From NCBI GenBank assembly GCA_017458025.1, contig JAFTGG010000004.1, forward strand, positions 1 through 24,435: a DNA stretch of 24,435 nucleotides, written 5' to 3'. Each line of letters opens with the position of its first letter. Within the stretch, counting starts at the first letter, position 1. The translations under genes were made by a program, and so were the position numbers. The notes under the pieces were generated by a model. It had not been told where the DNA came from, did not search any database, and saw only the letters and a list, made by a program, of their open reading frames with translations. Source of the stretch: Oscillospiraceae bacterium (GTDB taxonomy: Bacteria; Bacillota; Clostridia; Oscillospirales; Oscillospiraceae). Below, piece after piece: positions 8,399 through 15,389 of the stretch.

Positions 8399-11125
8399 AT
8401 GGGTCTCTTTACCAAGATATTCGGCACCTACAGCGAGCGCGAACTCAAGAGCATCTACCCCATCGTCGACAAGATCGAGGCGATGGCGGACGAGTATGCC
8501 GCGATGAGCGACGCGCAGCTACAGGCCAAAACGCCGGAATTTAAGGAGCGCCTCGCGAACGGCGAAACGCTCGACGACATTCTGCCCGAGGCGTTCGCCA
8601 CCGTCCGCGAGGCGGCGAAGCGCGTCATCGGGCTGTATCCCTACCGCGTGCAGCTCATCGGCGGCATCGTGCTCCATCAGGGCCGCATCGCCGAGATGAA
8701 GACCGGCGAAGGCAAAACGCTCGTCGCGGTGCTGCCGTCGTACCTCAACGCGCTCACGGGCGACGGCGTGCACATCGTCACGGTCAACGACTACCTTGCC
8801 AAACGCGACAGCGAGTGGATGGGCAAGATCCACCGCTTCCTCGGCCTGAGCGTAGGCCTGATCGTCCACGACCTCGACAGCGAGCAGCGCCGCGCCGCCT
8901 ATGCCGCCGATATCACCTACGGCACGAACAACGAGATGGGCTTCGACTATCTGCGCGACAACATGGCGATCTTCGCCAGCGAGCTCGTCCAGCGCGGCCA
9001 CGCCTTCGTCATCGTGGACGAGGTGGACTCGATCCTCATCGACGAGGCGCGCACGCCGCTGATCATCTCCGGCATGGGCGAAAAGTCCACGGAGATGTAT
9101 TCCCGCACCGAGAATCTCGTCGCCCGCTTCCGCAAGAAGGTCATCGCGGAAACCGACGAGAAGGAGGAAGAGGACGTCAATGAGCAGGCGGACTACATCG
9201 TCGACGAGAAAGCCAAGACCGCGACGCTGACCGCACGCGGCGTCAAAAAGGTCGAGGAGTATTTCCAGCTCGAAAACCTCTCCGATCCCGAAAACTCCAC
9301 CATCGCGCACCACGTCAATCAGGCGATCAAGGCGCACGGCGTCATGAAGCGCGACATCGACTACGTCGTCAAGGACGGCGAGATCATCATCGTCGACGAG
9401 TTCACGGGCCGTCTGATGTTCGGCCGCCGTTACAGCGAGGGCCTGCATCAGGCGATCGAGGCGAAAGAAGGCGTCACCGTCGCGCGCGAGAGCAAGACGC
9501 TCGCGACCATCACGTTCCAGAACTATTTCCGCCTGTACAGGAAGCTCTCCGGCATGACCGGTACGGCGCTCACCGAGGAAGAGGAATTTGGCGCCATCTA
9601 CAAGCTCGACATCATCGAGATCCCGACCAACCGCCCGCTGGCGCGTATCGACGACCCCGACGTGGTCTACAAGACCGAGGCGGCGAAGTACCGCGCGGTC
9701 ATCGCGCAGGTCAAGGAGTGCCACGCCAAGGGCCAGCCGGTGCTGGTCGGCACGGTGTCCATTGAGAAGAACGAAAAGCTTTCGTACCTCCTTCAGCGCG
9801 AGGGCATCAAGCACAACCTCTTAAACGCGAAGAACCACGAAAAGGAAGCGGAGATCGTCGCGCAGGCGGGCAAGCTGGGCGCGGTGACGGTCGCGACGAA
9901 CATGGCGGGCCGCGGCACCGATATCATGCTCGGCGGCAACGCCGAATATATGGCGCGCAACGACCTGCGCAAGGCGGGGCTCAGCGACGAGCTCATCGCC
10001 GAGGCGACCGGCTACGCGGATACGGATAACCAAGAGGTGCTGGACGCGCGGAAGATGTTTGCCGACGCGCTCGCCAAGCACCGCGATGAGATCGCGGGCG
10101 AGGCGGACAAGGTGCGCGAGGCGGGCGGCTTGTTCATCATCGGCACCGAGCGCCACGACTCCCGCCGCATCGACAATCAGTTGCGCGGCCGCGCGGGCCG
10201 TCAGGGCGACCCCGGCGAGACGCGCTTCTACCTCTCGCTTGACGACGACCTGATGCGCCTGTTCGGCGGCGAGCGCGTCACGGCGCTGATGGACCGCCTC
10301 GATATGGACGAGGACACGCCCATTGACGCAAGAATGCTCTCGAAGTCCATCGAGAACGCGCAGACGAGCGTCGAGTCCCGCAACTTCCAATCGCGTAAAT
10401 CCGTCCTTGAGTATGACGACGTGATGAACAAGCAGCGCGAGATCATCTACGGTCAGCGCAAGCAGGTGCTCGACGGCCTCGACATCAAGGAGACCGTCTT
10501 CGGCTTCATCCGCGGCGGCGTCGAGAACAATGTGACCATCGCGCTCGGCGAGCACGGCAAGGTGACGGCGGAAACCGCCGCCGAAGCGCTCAAGTCCTGC
10601 GAGGGCATGTACTTCCCGCGCGGCGCGGTGGACGTCAACACGCTCGCGAACCTCTCCGCCGAGGAGCTGACCGACCGGCTGGTCGAGGCGTCCGAGCGCT
10701 TCTACAACGCCAAGGAGGAGGCCTTGACCTCCCCCGTCATGCGCGAGCTGGAGCGCGTCGTCATGCTGCGCGTGGTCGACGAGTATTGGATGGACCACAT
10801 CGACGCGATGCAGGAGCTGCGCCAGGGCGTGCGGCTTCAGGCATACGGCAACAAGAACCCCGTGGACGAATACAAGCGCATCTCGCTCGACATGTTCGAG
10901 GAGATGGTCGCCGCGATCCAGAACGACACGGTGCGCCGCATTTTCTCCGCGCGCGTCAAGACGGAGGCCGAGGTCAAGCGCGAGCGCGTGGCCGAGGGCA
11001 TCAACGCCACGACGGCGGGCGACGGCACGGTCAAGAAGCAGCCGCGCAAGGTCAAGAAGATCGGGCGCAACGACCCGTGCCCCTGCGGGAGCGGCAAGAA
11101 GTATAAGCAGTGCTGCGGGAGATGA
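8399..11125 (+). CDS. secA: Protein translocase ATPase SecA
   Basis: A 908-residue ATPase that drives preproteins through SecYEG at the membrane. The start is the ATG at 8399 after AAAGGAAG; the product begins [16 protein letters not shown] as in the family. Visible landmarks: Walker A region [15 protein letters not shown]-like [17 protein letters not shown], preprotein-crosslinking region, second helicase half with NMAGRGTDI and [11 protein letters not shown], helical scaffold and wing, and a C-terminal zinc finger [13 protein letters not shown]. The full domain set and length are typical of the main SecA. It has its own promoter. No U-rich intrinsic terminator follows it; instead the left inverted repeat with a 20-bp hairpin begins about 5 nt after the stop and may shape the 3' end. 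Confidence 0.98.
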   Translation: MGLFTKIFGTYSERELKSIYPIVDKIEAMADEYAAMSDAQLQAKTPEFKERLANGETLDDILPEAFATVREAAKRVIGLYPYRVQLIGGIVLHQGRIAEMKTGEGKTLVAVLPSYLNALTGDGVHIVTVNDYLAKRDSEWMGKIHRFLGLSVGLIVHDLDSEQRRAAYAADITYGTNNEMGFDYLRDNMAIFASELVQRGHAFVIVDEVDSILIDEARTPLIISGMGEKSTEMYSRTENLVARFRKKVIAETDEKEEEDVNEQADYIVDEKAKTATLTARGVKKVEEYFQLENLSDPENSTIAHHVNQAIKAHGVMKRDIDYVVKDGEIIIVDEFTGRLMFGRRYSEGLHQAIEAKEGVTVARESKTLATITFQNYFRLYRKLSGMTGTALTEEEEFGAIYKLDIIEIPTNRPLARIDDPDVVYKTEAAKYRAVIAQVKECHAKGQPVLVGTVSIEKNEKLSYLLQREGIKHNLLNAKNHEKEAEIVAQAGKLGAVTVATNMAGRGTDIMLGGNAEYMARNDLRKAGLSDELIAEATGYADTDNQEVLDARKMFADALAKHRDEIAGEADKVREAGGLFIIGTERHDSRRIDNQLRGRAGRQGDPGETRFYLSLDDDLMRLFGGERVTALMDRLDMDEDTPIDARMLSKSIENAQTSVESRNFQSRKSVLEYDDVMNKQREIIYGQRKQVLDGLDIKETVFGFIRGGVENNVTIALGEHGKVTAETAAEALKSCEGMYFPRGAVDVNTLANLSAEELTDRLVEASERFYNAKEEALTSPVMRELERVVMLRVVDEYWMDHIDAMQELRQGVRLQAYGNKNPVDEYKRISLDMFEEMVAAIQNDTVRRIFSARVKTEAEVKRERVAEGINATTAGDGTVKKQPRKVKKIGRNDPCPCGSGKKYKQCCGR

Positions 11126-11129
11126 TGGG

Positions 11130-11338
11130 GAACGAACCTGAAACCGTTTCTTTCCTTCTTGCGTGAAGGAAGGAAATGGTTTCAGACTTCCGTAGAAAGG
11201 AAGCCTTGCCGCATGTCGGCGCGGTGTGCCGGAATTTCCGACGCTCCCTCGTCGATACGCTCTGCCTCGATTTCCGCTCAGCCGCTCCTTTGGGCACCCG
11301 GCGCGACGCTACGCCTCGTTCGCGGCAGCGCCTGCGGC
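11130..11338 (+). repeat. Left copy of a ~210-bp inverted repeat with a 20-bp hairpin
   Basis: It matches, in reverse complement and with substitutions and small indels, the block at 11763-11975. It opens with a hairpin, arms 11139-11158 and 11165-11184, with two G-U wobbles if read on the plus strand and a six-base loop. Conserved blocks follow: ACTTCCGTAG, GTCGATACG, CTCGATTTCCGCT, GCCGCTCC, GCCTCGTTCG. The last 30 bases encode the C-terminal tail of the 80-residue protein on the opposite strand. Frames in the two copies are not maintained, so it is not a coding repeat. Confidence 0.85.
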
Positions 11339-11551
11339 TTCTTCTGGTTCTTCGGAGGCTTCCATTGTTGCGCTCATGCGTTCTTCAATTCGGCTCATAT
11401 GCTGCCATACGAGGTGCAGCGCCACCGAATACCGCTTCAAATTCAAATTCTCGGATTTCGACGCCAGATATAGGATATAAAGCAGATCCAGTGCGTCGTT
11501 GTAGTCCTTGTGCTCCCGCTTCAGCTCGTACATGTCTACGCTCGTGTTCAT
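11309..11551 (-). CDS. Hypothetical 80-residue helical protein downstream of a structured RNA
   Basis: I do not recognise this protein. It begins MNTSVDMYELKREHKDYN at the ATG at 11551, 8 nt after GGAGG, the best ribosome binding site in this island; a longer in-frame extension upstream runs through a terminator hairpin and is unlikely. Residues about 10-62 look like two or three amphipathic helices (DLLYILYLASKSENLNLKRY, ALHLVWQHMSRIEERM). The last 15 residues are a low-complexity Glu/Ala tail encoded partly inside the left inverted repeat. There is no signal peptide, membrane segment or Cys motif. It is convergent with secA. Upstream on the same strand are a promoter, a rod-like RNA and a terminator. 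Function unknown; an RNA-paired role is only suggested by context. Confidence 0.72.
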   Translation of the reverse strand: MNTSVDMYELKREHKDYNDALDLLYILYLASKSENLNLKRYSVALHLVWQHMSRIEERMSATMEASEEPEEAAGAAANEA

Positions 11552-11569
11552 GTTCCCTACCTCCACAAT

Positions 11570-11597
11570 AAAAAATGGCGCGCCCGAGGGCGCGCCA
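11570..11597 (-). terminator. Strong intrinsic terminator before the 80-residue gene
   Basis: Stem TGGCGCGCCC/GGGCGCGCCA (11597-11588 and 11585-11576) is followed on the minus strand by six U (11575-11570). It ends about 6 nt before the ribosome binding site of the small gene, so most transcripts from the promoter at 11724-11752 should stop here and only read-through would express the protein. Confidence 0.85.
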
Positions 11598-11717
11598 CGA
11601 AAAACGCGCCCCAAGCCGCCAAGCTAGTTAAATATCTCAAGCAAGAGGATTTAACAGGGGCGCATTTTTACCAAAGCAAAAATCCCCTGCTTGAAATATT
11701 ATTTAACTAACTTGGCA
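11570..11717 (-). ncRNA. Candidate rod-shaped small RNA, about 148 nt, unclassified
   Basis: A sigma-A promoter predicts a start at about 11717, one base before a 99-base imperfect palindrome (11716-11618). Folded on the minus strand it gives a 17-bp closing stem with one G-U pair (11716-11700 with 11634-11618), a 3-base bulge, a 9-bp stem, a 1-base bulge and an 8-bp stem under a large apical loop. A competing apical fold pairs GGGGATTTTT with AAAAAT plus CCCC. A short linker leads to the terminator. It lacks the wide central bubble of 6S RNA and is not like SRP RNA or tmRNA. A MITE-like palindrome is the main alternative, but the coincidence of start site, rod and terminator favours an RNA gene. 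Confidence 0.6.
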
Positions 11718-11723
11718 TATAAA

Positions 11724-11752
11724 ATCATATCACTTGCAAAGCGTGCTGTCAA
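11724..11752 (-). promoter_or_regulatory. Strong sigma-A promoter for the rod RNA and small protein
   Basis: On the minus strand TTGACA (11752-11747), 17 nt, TATGAT (11729-11724). The -35 is a perfect consensus and the spacing ideal. It points away from the right inverted repeat and into the rod RNA. Confidence 0.8.
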
Positions 11753-11762
11753 GCAAGGATTT

Positions 11763-11975
11763 CTCGCAGGCCTGCCTCGAACGAGGCGACGCGCGCCGCT
11801 GAGCGCCCAACGGAGCGGCAAGCGGAAATCGAGACGCGGCGTATCGACAAGGAGCGCCGGAAACATCGGCACCATCTACCAAACCCGCAAACGCGTCTTT
11901 TTCTCTACGGAAGTTTGAAACCATTTCTCTCTTTCCACAAGCGGAAAGAGAGAAACGGTTTCAAGTTCGTCTCCC
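11763..11975 (-). repeat. Right copy of the ~210-bp inverted repeat
   Basis: Inverted, diverged copy of 11130-11338. Its hairpin has arms at 11916-11936 and 11943-11963. Relative to the left copy the inner stem bases differ on both arms and still pair, and the one imperfect pair is a G-U wobble when read on the minus strand, matching the wobble position of the left copy read on the plus strand. The outer end lies about 5 nt from the AAGGAGG ribosome binding site of pgeF, so it also forms the pgeF leader on the other strand. Confidence 0.85.
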
Positions 11976-11988
11976 ACAAGGAGGTTTT

Positions 11989-12807
11989 ATGTCCTTTACT
12001 GAGCACAACGTCAATGGCCTGATCTATGACACCGCCGATGGATTAAGTTCCGCCGGCGGCATTCGCCATGCCTTCACCACGCGGCTCGGCGGCGTCAGCC
12101 CCGCGCCGTTCGATTCGCTAAACTTCTTCGAGCGCAACGGCGATACGAAAGAAAACGTAATTGAGAATTACAAGCTGCTCGGGCAGGCGACCGGCCTTAA
12201 CATGGCCCGTGCCGTCGGCTGCCGGCAGATACACAGCGACCTCGTGCGCTCCATTTACGCCGAGGACGCGGGAAAAATCCTTTACGACGAGCGCCCCTAC
12301 GACGCCGACGCGATGCTCACCGACGTGCCGGACGTTCCGCTCGTCGCGTACAGCGCCGACTGCTGCACCATTCTGCTTTACGACCCCACCTGCCGCTGCG
12401 TGGGCGCGATACACGCCGGCTGGAAAGGCACGGCGCTTGGCGTCGCGCTCAAGGCGCTCATCGCGATGATGAGCGCCTACGGCGCGGACCCCATGACGAT
12501 CCACGCCGCCATCGGTCCGTCCATCGGCGCGTGCTGCTTTGAGACCGACAGCGACGTGCCGGACGCCATTCGCGAGGAGCTCAGCGAAAGCGCCGACCGC
12601 TTCATCGAACGGCGCGGCGGCAAATACCACGTCGACCTCAAGCAGATCAACCGCCTGTGGCTGCTGCGCGGCGGGCTCGACCCGCGCAACGTCGAAGTGC
12701 ACGGCGACTGCACCGCCTGCCGTCTCGACCGCTATTGGTCGCACCGCAGGCTCGGCGCGCGCCGCGGCGGTCAGATCGCCGTCATCGCGCTGGAGGGCGG
12801 AGCATGA
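11989..12807 (+). CDS. pgeF: PgeF/YfiH-family multicopper-oxidase-fold protein (purine nucleoside phosphorylase/laccase-like)
   Basis: A 272-residue protein of the YfiH/LACC1 (DUF152) family. Members are reported to have purine nucleoside phosphorylase or adenosine deaminase activity, and the E. coli protein clears misincorporated L-Ser from peptidoglycan precursors. Visible family motifs: HAFTTRLGGVS near the N-terminus, HSDLV, SADCCTILLYDP, AIHAGWKGT, IGPSIGACCFE, and the C-terminal GDCTACR. The metal-binding Cys and His residues of the family are present. The ATG at 11989 has an AAGGAGG ribosome binding site. Its stop overlaps the next gene by four bases (ATGA), so the two are translationally coupled. 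I found no convincing promoter in the right repeat just upstream. Confidence 0.92.
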   Translation: MSFTEHNVNGLIYDTADGLSSAGGIRHAFTTRLGGVSPAPFDSLNFFERNGDTKENVIENYKLLGQATGLNMARAVGCRQIHSDLVRSIYAEDAGKILYDERPYDADAMLTDVPDVPLVAYSADCCTILLYDPTCRCVGAIHAGWKGTALGVALKALIAMMSAYGADPMTIHAAIGPSIGACCFETDSDVPDAIREELSESADRFIERRGGKYHVDLKQINRLWLLRGGLDPRNVEVHGDCTACRLDRYWSHRRLGARRGGQIAVIALEGGA

Positions 12808-14357
12808 AAAAGCTGCTTTTGCTCGCGCTCGCGCTGACGCTCTGCCTCGCGCTCACGGCCTGCTGGGAGGTGGAGCCCGCCGACGACGCGGAGGATTTCT
12901 GGACCTATGAAACCGAGCCGGAGACGCCGGAGCCGGAGCCCGCGGCGAAGCCCGCGGTCCTGACGCTGCCCTACCTCAGCAGCCAGACGCTCGATCCCGT
13001 CGCATGCTCCGACGGCGCGCAGCAGGTCGTCGGCTCGCTGATCTACGAGGGCCTGTTCGCGCTCGACGAACGCTTCGAGCCGCAGGCGGTGCTCTGCTCG
13101 TCCTACACCCGCAGCGCGAACGGCCTGACCTACACGTTCACGCTGCGCGACGGCGTCACATTCTCTGACGGCGCCGCGTTCACCGCTTCGGACGTGCTGG
13201 CGACCTACCGCCGCGCGCAGGCGTCGGAGCGCTACGCCGCGCGGTTCGCAAATGTCGCGGCCATGCGCGTCAGCCGCGGCGCGTTCATCGTCACGCTCAA
13301 GCAGGCGGACAGCGCGCTGCCCGCCCTGTTCGATATTCCCGTCGTCAAATCCGGCACCGAAAAGAACGCCGTGCCGCTCGGCACGGGGCCGTATCTGTTT
13401 TTGGCCGACGCCGACGGGCCGTGTCTCGTGCGCAACGACAATTGGTGGCACGGCGGCGAAACCGGCCCCGAGCGCATTTCCCTCGCGTCCGCGAAGGACG
13501 CGGACACCGCCGTGTATCTTTTCTCCGCCGAGAACGCGCATCTGCTCACCGCGGATTTTCTGAGCGAGACCGCCGCCGCTTCGCTGGGCGGCGTCGATAC
13601 CGCCGACGCGCTCACGACAACGATGCTTTTCCTCGGCTGCAACGTAAAGACGCCCGCCTTGAAGGACAGCGCGTTCCGTGCCGCGCTCGGCGCGGCGCTC
13701 GACCGCGACGCCGTCGCCACGACGCTGCTCGCCGGACACGCCGTCGCCGCGCAGTTCCCACTTCCGCCTGTATCGCCGCTCTATCCCGGGAACGCGGAGA
13801 CCGCTTACGAAAGCAGCGCGTATGAAACCGCTTTAAACGCGCTGCTGCCGCCCGCCGCGGAGGGTGCGGAGCCCGCTTTGCCCGCGCCCGTGGCGCTGAC
13901 GCTTCTCGCCAACGCGGAAAACGACTTTAAAGTCGCCATCGCCGAGCACCTTGCCCAACAGTTGACCGCGTCCTATGTTACGGTCACGCCGCTCGTTCTG
14001 CCGTGGGCGGATTACCTCGCGGCGTTGGAGCACGGCGAATTTGACCTCTGGCTCGGCGAAGTTCGTCTCACCGCCGATTGGGACGTCACGTCCCTCGTCG
14101 GCTCCGGCGGCGCGCTCAACTACGGCGGTTACGCCGACGCCGCGACCGACGCGGCGCTCAAAGCCTTCCTCGCCGATGAGAAAGAAGCGACCGCCGCCGC
14201 GCTCTGCGCACAGCTCGCGGAGGAAACGCCCATTCTGCCCCTTGTGTTCAAATCCGTCTCCGTGCTGACGCCAGAGGGTATGATCGGCGGCGTGTCCCCG
14301 ACGATGACGCAGCCGCTGCGCGGCCTCGCGCAATGGACGATCCGTTTCCCCGAATAA
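12804..14357 (+). CDS. ABC transporter substrate-binding lipoprotein, family 5 (peptide/nickel type)
   Basis: A 517-residue extracellular solute-binding protein of the OppA/DppA class (SBP_bac_5). A lipoprotein signal MKKLLLLALALTL ends in lipobox LTAC with Cys20 as the lipid anchor. A short acidic Pro/Glu linker precedes the mature domain. Family features include QTLDPVACSDGAQQVVGSLIYEGLF, split here by its own motif pair LDP and IYEGLF, then YTFTLRDGVTFSDGAAFTAS, PLGTGPYLF, and a late AQLAEETPILPLVFKS. The start ATG overlaps the pgeF stop, which replaces an independent ribosome binding site with coupling. No permease or ATPase genes follow, so it is an orphan that may serve a transporter encoded elsewhere or a sensory role. 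The ligand is unknown. It is convergent with lexA. Confidence 0.88.
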   Translation: MKKLLLLALALTLCLALTACWEVEPADDAEDFWTYETEPETPEPEPAAKPAVLTLPYLSSQTLDPVACSDGAQQVVGSLIYEGLFALDERFEPQAVLCSSYTRSANGLTYTFTLRDGVTFSDGAAFTASDVLATYRRAQASERYAARFANVAAMRVSRGAFIVTLKQADSALPALFDIPVVKSGTEKNAVPLGTGPYLFLADADGPCLVRNDNWWHGGETGPERISLASAKDADTAVYLFSAENAHLLTADFLSETAAASLGGVDTADALTTTMLFLGCNVKTPALKDSAFRAALGAALDRDAVATTLLAGHAVAAQFPLPPVSPLYPGNAETAYESSAYETALNALLPPAAEGAEPALPAPVALTLLANAENDFKVAIAEHLAQQLTASYVTVTPLVLPWADYLAALEHGEFDLWLGEVRLTADWDVTSLVGSGGALNYGGYADAATDAALKAFLADEKEATAAALCAQLAEETPILPLVFKSVSVLTPEGMIGGVSPTMTQPLRGLAQWTIRFPE

Positions 14358-14366
14358 AGCCAGGGG

Positions 14367-14501
14367 CTATAGCAAAACTCGCATATTGCACAAGAAATAA
14401 CAAGCCTGCGGTTCAAGACTTTCCGGATAATACCGGATTTTCTGAACCGCAGGCTCATTTTGGCTAGCTGTCATTTGTGCAAAACGCGCATTTTGCTACA
14501 G
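14367..14501. repeat. 135-bp nested palindromic element between convergent genes
   Basis: The outer 27-base ends (14367-14393 and 14475-14501) are imperfect inverted repeats sharing TAGCAAAA and TTGCACAA. Inside is a perfect 13-bp stem (14403-14415 with 14443-14455), then a TCCGG/CCGGA tip. The element fills the space between the binding-protein stop (14357) and the lexA stop (14525). It could act as a bidirectional terminator, but there is no clean U-tract. The nested inverted ends also fit a MITE-like repeat. Confidence 0.75.
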
Positions 14502-14524
14502 TCCCTTTTTCTCTGTTTCTAGGC

Positions 14525-15172
14525 CTAGTATTGCCGCACCACGGCGACGACCTTGCCCATAATGGAGCACTCCGTGCCGTCGATGGGCCGATAGTCCGGA
14601 TTCGCCGGCAGCAGCCAGATCTTGCCGTCCTTGCGGCTGAAGGTCTTGACCGTCGCCTCGTCCTCCAACAGCGCGACGACGATCTCGCCGTTGCGCGCGG
14701 TCGGCTGCTGATGCACGACCACGAGATCGCCCGGCAGGATACCGACGCCGAGCATCGACTCGCCGCGCACGCGCAGCGCGAAGTATTCCCCGTCGCGCCC
14801 GCCGGTATCGAAGGTCAGGTAGTCCTCGATGCACTCCTGCGCCAAAATCGGGCTGCCGGCGGCGACGCTGCCGACGATCGGCACCTGCTTCGGCTGCGTT
14901 TCGGGGACGGGGAAATCGGCGACGGCCGACGCGGGCTTCGGCGCCGCCTTCACCGCGGAGCGGTCCACCGGCACGATGGCGCGGCCTTTAAACGCGCCCT
15001 TTTCGATGTAGCCCAGCTCCGCCAGATTTTTGAGATGAAAATGCACCGTCGAGGGAGATTTGAGCCCCACGGCGTCACAGATATCGCGCACCGACGGCGC
15101 GTATCCGTGCTCGCCAATGTATTCGAGCAGGAATTGATAGATGCGCTGCTGCATCTCCGCGCGTTTGCTCAT
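14525..15172 (-). CDS. lexA: SOS repressor LexA
   Basis: A 215-residue LexA. An N-terminal winged-helix DNA-binding domain (about 1-68, APSVRDICDAVGLKSPSTVHFHL) precedes a linker rich in Ala/Pro and an S24 autoprotease domain. The self-cleavage bond is Ala105-Gly106 in VAAGSP; the catalytic dyad is Ser139 (RGESM) and Lys176 (EATVKTF). RecA-stimulated cleavage would derepress SOS genes. The ATG at 15172 follows CAGGAGG. It is monocistronic, with its own promoter divergent from rny. An obvious GAAC-N4-GTTC operator is absent; a degenerate one overlaps the -35. The stop lies inside the palindrome CTAGGCCTAG. Confidence 0.97.
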   Translation of the reverse strand: MSKRAEMQQRIYQFLLEYIGEHGYAPSVRDICDAVGLKSPSTVHFHLKNLAELGYIEKGAFKGRAIVPVDRSAVKAAPKPASAVADFPVPETQPKQVPIVGSVAAGSPILAQECIEDYLTFDTGGRDGEYFALRVRGESMLGVGILPGDLVVVHQQPTARNGEIVVALLEDEATVKTFSRKDGKIWLLPANPDYRPIDGTECSIMGKVVAVVRQY

Positions 15173-15205
15173 CGGATCAGCCTCCTGTTATTCTAAATTA
15201 ACGTC

Positions 15206-15234
15206 AGTATAACACAGCTTTTCCCAAAATGCAA
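15206..15234 (-). promoter_or_regulatory. Sigma-A promoter for lexA
   Basis: On the minus strand TTGCAT (15234-15229), 17 nt, TATACT (15211-15206), about 35-40 nt upstream of the lexA ATG. Confidence 0.75.
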
Positions 15235-15243
15235 CATTCGTTT
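15232..15243 (-). promoter_or_regulatory. Possible degenerate LexA operator
   Basis: The minus strand reads AAACGAATGTTG, which keeps AAC-N4-GTT of the Gram-positive SOS box but lacks the outer G and C. It overlaps the lexA -35, the place expected for autorepression. Confidence 0.3.
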
Positions 15244-15265
15244 CAAATATTTTTTCGATTTTTCC

Positions 15266-15294
15266 TTGACACTCAAGCCTTGATTGATTAGAAT
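15266..15294 (+). promoter_or_regulatory. Sigma-A promoter for rny
   Basis: TTGACA (15266-15271), 17 nt, TAGAAT (15289-15294). The predicted leader of about 90 nt ends with the AAAGGAGG ribosome binding site before 15390. Confidence 0.8.
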
Positions 15295-15389
15295 ATATTT
15301 TGGATTTTTAGGGGGAGTATAAGGGGACTTCCTCTTCAAGAACCCAAACGCCCATTTTATAGATTTAAAATGAGAAAAAAGGAGGAACC

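Noticed and set aside
11570..11717. 6S RNA or SRP RNA as identity of the rod RNA
   Set aside because: No wide central bubble as in 6S, no SRP apical consensus, and the length is short for 6S.
11309..11717. Firm call of a ToxIN-type (type III) toxin-antitoxin system
   Set aside because: The layout is alike, but there are no tandem RNA repeats and the protein is half the size of ToxN with no resemblance I can see. Kept only as a hypothesis.
11176..11924. Short frames starting MVSDFRR (plus, 11176) and MVSNFRR (minus, 11924)
   Set aside because: They arise because both inverted repeats share sequence. The frame is not kept between the copies, and the hairpin rather than a protein is conserved.
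2011..14501. CRISPR array
   Set aside because: The repeats in the window are long palindromes or a single inverted pair, with no regular short direct repeats and spacers.
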